64,000 nt of DNA, from assembly GCF_003478995.1 (NCBI RefSeq), contig NZ_QUGI01000002.1, forward strand, positions 150,024 through 214,023. Direction: 5' to 3'. How positions within the stretch are numbered: position 1 is the stretch's first letter; the number at the start of each line of letters is the position of its first letter. Shown piece after piece: positions 59,832 through 64,000 of this stretch. This DNA comes from Pseudoflavonifractor sp. AF19-9AC (GTDB lineage Bacteria; Bacillota; Clostridia; Oscillospirales; Oscillospiraceae). The position numbers and the translations under genes were made by a program. The notes beneath the pieces were generated by a model. That model was not told the origin of the DNA. It ran no database searches and saw only the letters and a program-made list of their open reading frames with translations.

Positions 59832-61199
59832 ATGGCGATCATCAGCTTCACTAACTACAAGCGAGGACAGACCACCGGATGCATGGGAGCCGTGATGCGG
59901 TACACCATGCAGAACAAGAAAACCGAGTGTGACGGTCAACAGTTGGTCACAGGCATCAATTGTCAGCCGGAATCTGTCTACGCGGACTTCATGACCACCA
60001 AGCGGCTGCATCACAAAACCGACGGCGTACTGTTCTACCACATGGTGCAGAGCTTCCCGAAAGGCGAAGCAGTCGATCCGCTCACCGCTCATGCAGCGGC
60101 ATTGAAGCTGGCTGAGTACTATGAGGGGTATGAAGTTCTGGTCTGCACCCATACAGACCGGGAACACATTCATTCCCACTTTCTCATCAACTCCGTCAAC
60201 TTCGATACTGGGAAGAAACTGCACATCGCAAAGGAGCAGCTCCAGGAACTGCGGCAGCGCAACGATCAAGTCTGCATGGAGTTTTCGCTCCCTGTGTTCA
60301 AGCCCACGAACAGGAAAGAGAAGACCAAGACCATGTCCATCGGCGAGTATCACACGGCCGCCCGTGGTCAGAGTAAGAAGCTGCAACTCATGAATATCAT
60401 CAACGACTGTATGCGCCACGCCTCCAGCCGTGAGGAGTTTATTGCGCTGATGGAGAGCGAGGGCTACAAAGTACGCTGGGAAACCTCCCGGCGGAATATC
60501 ACCTACACCACACCCAGCGGCTGGCAGTGCCGTGACCGTCTGCTGTTCGGGGAGAAATATCTGAAGGAGAAGATGGAATATGAATTCAGGATCAGAGAAG
60601 AAATTATCTATGGACGAGCTGTTGGAAAAGAACCGTCCCGCACAGATGGTACAGACCACGCCACAGCCTCCGGCGCAGGAGCCGACAACGCCCCTCGAAG
60701 TGCATCCCACGAAAGCAGAGTGGGAGGATCTGCAGAGCGACCTCTACACACTGGGGTACCACACCGAGAGACAGACTGGCTATCTCAAGAAAGTCAGCGA
60801 ACTGCTGGCGCAGCTCCCGACCCGGACGCAGATGGACGAGCTGCTGAAAGCGGTGAAGCATCTGGAGCAGATGAGCGAACAGGCTGGGAAACAGAAAGAG
60901 AGGCATTTTTCTCTGCCCAGCATCAGGCTGCCCAGACCGAGTCTGTCGTACATTCCATGGACCAGTCTGCTGTTGGGACTGGCAGCCCTGGCGCTGACTG
61001 GGCTGGTGCTGTGGGTGGTGTGGTCCAGCTTGGACACGCTCTGGAGCACGGCCAGGGGCCTGCTCCCGTGATGGACGCTACCACTACGCACCACCACACC
61101 GACAGCAAGGCCCTCCGGAAAGAACGACAAAAGAAAATCGCCCAAGGCCACGCCGAGGACGATCACGAAGAAGAACAGACTTGGCAGCAGACTATGTGA
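59832..61199 (+). CDS. MOBP-type relaxase
   Basis: 455 residues. N-terminal relaxase domain: a Tyr in VMRYTMQNKK as candidate nucleophile, then HTDREHIHSHFLINSVNFDT, the three-histidine motif III, near residue 110. The C-terminal 200 residues are low-complexity (Gly/Ala/Glu/Arg/Thr) ending DATTTHHHTDSKALRKERQK and EDDHEEEQTWQQTM, an ending I associate with this Clostridial relaxase group. It nicks oriT and pilots the strand into a recipient using another element's secretion machinery. Its C-terminal half overlaps another gene out of frame. Confidence 0.93.
   Translation: MAIISFTNYKRGQTTGCMGAVMRYTMQNKKTECDGQQLVTGINCQPESVYADFMTTKRLHHKTDGVLFYHMVQSFPKGEAVDPLTAHAAALKLAEYYEGYEVLVCTHTDREHIHSHFLINSVNFDTGKKLHIAKEQLQELRQRNDQVCMEFSLPVFKPTNRKEKTKTMSIGEYHTAARGQSKKLQLMNIINDCMRHASSREEFIALMESEGYKVRWETSRRNITYTTPSGWQCRDRLLFGEKYLKEKMEYEFRIREEIIYGRAVGKEPSRTDGTDHATASGAGADNAPRSASHESRVGGSAERPLHTGVPHRETDWLSQESQRTAGAAPDPDADGRAAESGEASGADERTGWETEREAFFSAQHQAAQTESVVHSMDQSAVGTGSPGADWAGAVGGVVQLGHALEHGQGPAPVMDATTTHHHTDSKALRKERQKKIAQGHAEDDHEEEQTWQQTM
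60580..61071 (+). CDS. membrane protein encoded out of frame inside the relaxase gene
   Basis: 163 residues in the +1 frame relative to the relaxase. GGAGAAG lies 7 bases before the ATG. The protein is sensible: KKLSMDELLEKNRPAQMV, a proline-rich stretch, a coiled coil (TRTQMDELLKAVKHLEQMSE), and one membrane segment WTSLLLGLAALALTGLVLWV near the C-terminus. Its whole 492 bases lie within the relaxase gene. Probably a membrane-tethered mobilization helper. Both frames have proper composition, so I take both as real. Confidence 0.75.
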   Translation: MNSGSEKKLSMDELLEKNRPAQMVQTTPQPPAQEPTTPLEVHPTKAEWEDLQSDLYTLGYHTERQTGYLKKVSELLAQLPTRTQMDELLKAVKHLEQMSEQAGKQKERHFSLPSIRLPRPSLSYIPWTSLLLGLAALALTGLVLWVVWSSLDTLWSTARGLLP

Positions 61200-61248
61200 C
61201 GGTCTGCTATTTTTGTTATCTGGATTATGTCTGGAGGAAAGGAGTTCT

Positions 61249-61533
61249 ATGAGAAGAGAATACGAGAAATACCGTGACACCGGCATGCTGGGCGGATACG
61301 ATCCAGGCAGAGCACTGCTGCAGGAAACAGAAAGCGGAGAGGTGCTGACCAGTTTTCGTGACACCTGCTACCAGCACCAGGGCGATCACAATATCAATCA
61401 AAGGGAGATGCTCATTGGAGGGAAGGTCTTTCATGTGACCTCTGTGTTCCCGATGGAGGCCACAGCGACCCCCACAGACAAGCTGCTCTCGCTCATTGAC
61501 ACAGACCTAAAGAAGGAAGCCCACAGCGCGTAA
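61249..61533 (+). CDS. tnpW: TnpW-like transposon-encoded protein
   Basis: 94 residues. The C-terminal half GGKVFHVTSVFPMEATATPT then DKLLSLIDTDLKKEA matches TnpW of Tn4451-type elements; the N-terminal 50 residues are extra and acidic/Gly-rich. GGAAAGGAG precedes ATG 61249. It always lies just before the large serine recombinase; role unproven, perhaps in excision. Confidence 0.8.
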   Translation: MRREYEKYRDTGMLGGYDPGRALLQETESGEVLTSFRDTCYQHQGDHNINQREMLIGGKVFHVTSVFPMEATATPTDKLLSLIDTDLKKEAHSA

Positions 61534-61618
61534 AGTTTCCGTGGACTTGTGCAGGCCGGTGGGGTATACTGTCCGTACCCCATACCGGCTTGCCCCAGTA
61601 AAAGGAGGTTACAGAGAT

Positions 61619-63322
61619 ATGGCAAGCCAAAAATACAACATCTTATACGGAAGACTCAGTCAGGAGGATGAGCGGCAGAGGGATGACCGGCAGAAAGAGT
61701 CCAATTCCATCCACAATCAGAAACTCTTCCTGGAGCAGTACGCGGCGGATCATGGATTTGAAAACACACTGTTCCTGGCGGACGATGGCTACTCCGGTAC
61801 AAACTTTGACCGTCCGGCTTGGAAGAAAATCATAGAAATGGTAGAACGGGACGAGGTGGAGACCATCATCGTCAAGGATCTCAGCCGCCTGGGACGAGAA
61901 TACCTTCAGGTGGGACAGTACACGGAGATCTACTTTCCGGAAAAGGGTGTCCGCTTTATCGCGGTCAATGATGGCGTGGATTCCCTGGTGGAGAGCAGCA
62001 ACGACTTCAACCCCATCCGAAACTGGGCCAACGAACTCCACGCCAAGGACACCAGCAAGAAGGTGCGTGCTATCAAGAAAATGCAGGCGGAGCGCGGAGA
62101 GCGGCTGGGCGGTAAACCGCCCTACGGCTATAAGAAGAAGGACAGGGACTCCAAGGAGATCATCCCCGATGAGGAAACCGCTCCCATCGTGCGTCGGATC
62201 TTTGATCTGTGCGCTGCGGGAAGGGGGCCGAACCAAATTGCCAGAATCCTGACCCAAGAGCAGGTGCTGAACCCGACCAACCAGTACTACCAGGCTACCG
62301 GAGCTGCCTGCACCAATTTGGATACCACCCGTCCCTACACCTGGTCCGGCAGAACCGTGGCTAAAATCCTGGAAAACAAGGTTTACATCGGGCATACGCT
62401 CAACATGAAGAAAACAACGCTCTCCTACAAAAACAAAAAGCAGATCCAGAAACCGGAGAGCGAGCAGATCCTCGTGGAGAACACTCATGAGCCGCTCATC
62501 TCCATGGAGGTCTGGGAGATCGTGCAGGATGTACGGGCGCACAAGCGGCGACCGCCCAAGCACATGGAGGAACCGAATCTGTTCTCTGGATTGGTCTACT
62601 GTGCCGACTGCGGAAAATACATGGTGCTCTGCCGGACTGAGAAGATGCGGGAGGATCAGTACTATTTCCGGTGCTCTACTTACAGCAAGCGCGGGAAAAC
62701 CGCCTGCTCACCCCATCAGATCCGGGAGGCGGATCTGAAAGCCATCGTGTTGGATGACCTCCGCAGGGTCACACACTTCGCACGGATGAAAGAGCGGCAG
62801 TTCGCCCAGTATATCAACCAACGGAACACCGCAGAACTGCGCCGGGAAATCAACCGTCTGCAGAAGGATCTGGATTCCATGCATCGGAGGTACGATGAGT
62901 TGTCCGCACTGTTCAAGCGACTCTATGAGGACAATGTCCTGGGGCGGGTGAGCGATGAACAGTTCCGCATGCTCTCCGCAGACTACAACGCCGAGCAAAA
63001 AAATCTGTCTGCAGACATTCCAGCCAAGGAGGAACAGTTGGAGAAACTGAAAGCCTCAGCCGCCAATGTGGACGCCTTCATTGAGAAGGCCAAGCGGTAC
63101 ACTACCATTGACGAACTGACGCCGGAACTCCTGCGGCTCTTTATCCAGCGGATCGAGGTGGGAGAACGGAGCCAAAAGTATTCCCGCTCTGCGGGACAGA
63201 GTGTCAAGATCGTGTACAGGGACATCGGCAGAGTGGACAGCCCTATGCAGGAGGGAGAGCACATACCGTATATCACAAAGCAGATCACAGATATTGAAGA
63301 AATCAAGCGATTGCTGGCATAA
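61619..63322 (+). CDS. tnpX: large serine recombinase, TnpX type
   Basis: 567 residues against about 700 for Tn4451 TnpX. The resolvase domain holds the catalytic Ser in ILYGRLSQEDE and DLSRLGREYLQVGQYTEIYF. The recombinase domain shows GGKPPYGYKKK, a zinc motif follows (CADCGKYMVLC ... CSTYSKRGKTAC), then a coiled coil (about 400-490). It excises the element as a circle and inserts it elsewhere. AAGGAGG precedes ATG 61619. It marks the right side of the element. Confidence 0.95.
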   Translation: MASQKYNILYGRLSQEDERQRDDRQKESNSIHNQKLFLEQYAADHGFENTLFLADDGYSGTNFDRPAWKKIIEMVERDEVETIIVKDLSRLGREYLQVGQYTEIYFPEKGVRFIAVNDGVDSLVESSNDFNPIRNWANELHAKDTSKKVRAIKKMQAERGERLGGKPPYGYKKKDRDSKEIIPDEETAPIVRRIFDLCAAGRGPNQIARILTQEQVLNPTNQYYQATGAACTNLDTTRPYTWSGRTVAKILENKVYIGHTLNMKKTTLSYKNKKQIQKPESEQILVENTHEPLISMEVWEIVQDVRAHKRRPPKHMEEPNLFSGLVYCADCGKYMVLCRTEKMREDQYYFRCSTYSKRGKTACSPHQIREADLKAIVLDDLRRVTHFARMKERQFAQYINQRNTAELRREINRLQKDLDSMHRRYDELSALFKRLYEDNVLGRVSDEQFRMLSADYNAEQKNLSADIPAKEEQLEKLKASAANVDAFIEKAKRYTTIDELTPELLRLFIQRIEVGERSQKYSRSAGQSVKIVYRDIGRVDSPMQEGEHIPYITKQITDIEEIKRLLA

Positions 63323-63329
63323 AACACAA

Positions 63330-63357
63330 CAGGCGGACAGCGGAAGCTGTCCGCCTG
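63330..63357 (+). terminator. hairpin after tnpX
   Basis: A perfect 12-bp stem CAGGCGGACAGC/GCTGTCCGCCTG (63330-63341 with 63346-63357, loop GGAA); no T-tract. The right end of the element probably lies between here and 63450. Confidence 0.6.
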
Positions 63358-63439
63358 TGTGCCTGACAATTCAGTGGGTTCAAAAAGTGTACCTGTGGGA
63401 ACTATCAGAATGGGAGGCGCTTTTTATTTTACCGGCAGA

Positions 63440-63541
63440 ACCGATAGTTGTAACGTAATTTCCAATATTTGTATGAGCCTGTCTCCCTTTGTTCCAGTGC
63501 CCACCACAGGTGAAAGCCTAAATTGTAAAGGAGGATGCACC
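63440..63541 (+). promoter_or_regulatory. upstream region of fibre gene 3
   Basis: Contains AATTTCCAATATTTGTATGA (63458-63477), identical to the sequence upstream of fibre gene 1, but lacks the structured leader that follows it there. AAAGGAGG lies at 63527-63534. The shared part stops at GTATGAGCC, which suggests loss or lack of the leader element. Confidence 0.5.
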
Positions 63542-63967
63542 ATGGCGAGTGGACAGACAAGTAATTACGGATTAAATCAGTGGGCAGCAGAGGATAAGGT
63601 TTTAAGGGAGGAGTTTAATCGGGATAATGCAAAACTTGACAGTAAATTGGGACAGATTCCCAATATTGTGACCGGGACTTACCAAGTACCCCAAGAGCAA
63701 TTAGGACAGCCCTATCATATTTCTTTGGGGTTTCGACCTAAATTGGTTCTGGTATGGAGAAATCAGGTAAGTGGATATGCGGTCTATTTACTTTATTGTG
63801 CTATGGCTCTTGATGGCTCTCCTATTACAGAGCATACCAGCAAAATTTCGCTCATGGAAATTGATGATGATGGTTTCTTTGTTCAACGGGTCATGTATAA
63901 CAGCTCTACGGCTTATTATCCACAGTTGTCTGAGGCTACGGAGTATATGTATATGGCTATTGGATAA
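63542..63967 (+). CDS. small tail-fibre-like protein, copy 3
   Basis: 141 residues. It starts MASGQTSNYGLNQWAAEDKV, then REEFNRDNAKLD; the variable part keeps NIVTGTYQV and ISLGFRPKLVLVW of the common scaffold. No signal peptide. AAAGGAGG precedes the ATG; the longer open frame to 63359 is not used. AT-richer than copies 1 and 2. By analogy an SLH gene may lie convergent just beyond the window edge. Confidence 0.8.
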   Translation: MASGQTSNYGLNQWAAEDKVLREEFNRDNAKLDSKLGQIPNIVTGTYQVPQEQLGQPYHISLGFRPKLVLVWRNQVSGYAVYLLYCAMALDGSPITEHTSKISLMEIDDDGFFVQRVMYNSSTAYYPQLSEATEYMYMAIG

Positions 63968-63980
63968 CTTTATAAAGAGA

Positions 63981-63991
63981 CCCCCCCCCCC
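63981..63991. repeat. C11 homopolymer after fibre gene 3
   Basis: Eleven consecutive C bases 13 bases after the stop codon. It may be one arm of a terminator cut by the window edge, or a slippage-prone tract. Confidence 0.5.
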
Positions 63992-64000
63992 ATTTGGGCG

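Noticed and set aside
1..64000. tRNA, rRNA, tmRNA or other standard RNA genes
   Set aside because: No cloverleaf with a CCA-like end, rRNA segment or other recognised RNA was seen on either strand; a tRNAscan/Infernal run would settle it.

Overview
The window reads as the chromosome of a gut Oscillospiraceae-type Firmicute (Flavonifractor, Lawsonibacter or Pseudoflavonifractor are plausible; inference from gene content). Reasons: high GC housekeeping genes with strong GGAGG ribosome sites, many TTG/GTG starts, a HrcA/CIRCE box on htpG, S-layer-homology (SLH) surface proteins, a UPF0210/ACT pair, YtrA-type GntR-ABC and LytTR/DUF3021 cassettes, and a Tn4451-like mobilizable element with a TnpX-type serine recombinase. 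No rRNA, tRNA or CRISPR array is visible.

Layout. 0-7.6 kb: a cut-off gene, an SDR protein, nadE, then a LysR gene divergent from a small operon (DUF3830-like protein, unknown protein, NhaC-type antiporter). 7.7-11.6 kb: module A, a conserved promoter block, a large SLH protein and a convergent small tail-fibre-like gene with a structured leader. 11.6-39.5 kb: mostly housekeeping. It holds phosphoglucomutase, an XRE-controlled array of small DERN-motif membrane proteins around an RluA-type enzyme, a run of RNA hairpins, hemW, murA, walJ-like, rlmH, a radical SAM enzyme, UPF0210/ACT/YfbR, two XRE-membrane regulators, TetR, putP, a GntR-ABC operon, two lipoproteins, htpG, LytTR/DUF3021, a GT8 enzyme, a PHP phosphatase and rpiB. 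39.5-43.7 kb: module B, the mirror image of module A. 43.7-45.9 kb: a 2-hydroxyacid dehydrogenase divergent from a LysR gene.

45.9-54.1 kb is an AT-richer accessory island. It holds a frame-broken SLH protein, a CNNM-type ion transporter behind a leader-peptide attenuator, several GNAT acetyltransferases, an extra RsgA-like GTPase with a 20-codon leader, and an MBL hydrolase. It lies between two paralogous small genes. 54.1-63.4 kb is an integrative mobilizable element: a RepA-like ATPase interrupted by an amber codon, MobC, a relaxase with a gene overlapping it out of frame, TnpW and TnpX. At its left end it carries a 1009-residue polymerase-like protein with a DYDGD motif of the two-barrel (QDE-1/YonO) RNA polymerase kind, plus a translationally coupled 290-residue partner. 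A third tail-fibre-like gene follows at the right edge.

The two most notable systems are (1) the single-chain RNA-polymerase-like protein with its partner on the mobile element, and (2) the mirrored SLH/fibre modules with shared promoter blocks and RNA leaders, which could exchange surface genes by inversion of the 28 kb between them.
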